A stretch of 64,000 nt of DNA. It comes from Ktedonobacteria bacterium (GTDB taxonomy: Bacteria > Chloroflexota > Ktedonobacteria > Ktedonobacterales > JACDGC01). The stretch lies in assembly GCA_027459785.1 (NCBI GenBank), contig DAIDGU010000053.1, positions 104,402 to 168,401 of the forward strand, given 5' to 3'. The notes beneath the pieces are model-generated. The model worked only from the letters and a program-made list of their open reading frames with translations. It searched no databases and was not told where the DNA came from. Positions 63,764 to 64,000 of the stretch are shown one piece after another; the first letter of the stretch is position 1; every line of letters starts with the position of its first letter. The translations under genes were made by a program, and so were the position numbers.

Positions 63764-64000
63764 GTGGTCCCCACGAGCGTGGGGATGATCCGATCATCGA
63801 ACGACTTCGGCGGCGTCGATTCGAGTGGTCCCCACGAGCGTGGGGATGATCCGCGATCAGGTCGCCCCAGGCGATAGACATACTCGTGGTCCCCACGAGC
63901 GTGGGGATGATCCGCCCTGGTAGCCATGCTGGGCCTGCATAACGGGGTGGTCCCCACGAGCGTGGGGATGATCCGGGAGCAACCATGAGTGAAGACGCCA
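63764..64000 (+). CRISPR. Type I-E CRISPR array, continues beyond the window
   Basis: Four identical 29-bp repeats at 63764-63792, 63825-63853, 63886-63914 and 63947-63975, with three 32-bp spacers and 25 bp of a fourth. The repeat starts GTGGTCCCCACGAG, ends ATGATCCG and has a 7-bp CCCCACG/CGTGGGG stem. The ATGATCCG end corresponds to the crRNA 5' handle, so transcription is on the plus strand, away from cas2. No spacer matched the rest of the window by eye. Confidence 0.98.

Overview
The window looks like a bacterial chromosome or large element from the Chloroflexota, perhaps near the Ktedonobacteria. This is an inference from gene content: a kinase fused to WD40 repeats, many membrane-anchored proteins with Pro-rich cytosolic tails and Thr/Pro linkers, a MoxR/DUF58/transglutaminase-like operon and a Gram-positive style PrgI/VirB4/VirD4 secretion set. 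Composition is roughly 50-65% GC and varies between blocks. No rRNA, tRNA, transposase or integrase was recognised.

Layout. (1) 1-12 kb is a signalling and surface block: a cut-off TPR protein, a kinase-like WD40 protein without the catalytic Asp, a STAND/TPR protein with a degenerate P-loop, two tandem anchored exoproteins, a receiver protein and a second tandem pair of anchored exoproteins. Each gene of that second pair carries a perfect 32-bp palindrome. (2) 12-17 kb on the minus strand is an ECF sigma factor translationally coupled to a small protein, followed by two further genes including a membrane STAND-type ATPase. (3) 17-21.8 kb holds a Bro-N protein, a response regulator plus membrane histidine kinase pair with tandem promoters, and a helix-turn-helix coiled-coil regulator. 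(4) 22-29.8 kb is a plus-strand operon from a near-consensus promoter: MFS transporter, overlapping cytochrome P450, pseudo-receiver, receiver, histidine kinase, methyltransferase-like protein and alpha/beta hydrolase. (5) 29.8-40.3 kb is a second long plus-strand run: unknown protein, anchored exoprotein, transglutaminase-like membrane protein lacking its triad, MoxR ATPase, DUF58 protein, two anchored peptidoglycan hydrolases and a paralogue of a gene in block 2. (6) 40.3-42.8 kb is regulatory: an OmpR-type regulator, a 716-bp intergenic region with a consensus promoter, and a probable small DNA-binding protein. (7) 43-54.3 kb is a conjugation-type type IV secretion module: VirB6/TrbL-like, CHAP hydrolase, VirB2-like, PrgI/VirB3-like, VirB4, VirD4/TraG-like coupling ATPase and an internally duplicated replication-relaxation protein. 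(8) 54.6-64 kb is a complete type I-E CRISPR-Cas locus (cas3, cas8e, cse2, cas7e, cas5e, cas6e, cas1, cas2) running into an array that leaves the window.

How it fits together. The hydrolases, VirB-like channel, VirB4 and VirD4 ATPases and the replication-relaxation protein would together open the wall and move DNA. The type I-E locus starts 362 bp further on in the same direction and may be cargo of the same element or simply its chromosomal neighbour. The least expected signals are the two covarying palindromes in paralogous genes (9872-9903 and 10969-11000), the repeated loss of catalytic residues in otherwise intact signalling proteins, and a CRISPR array that begins only 22 nt after cas2.
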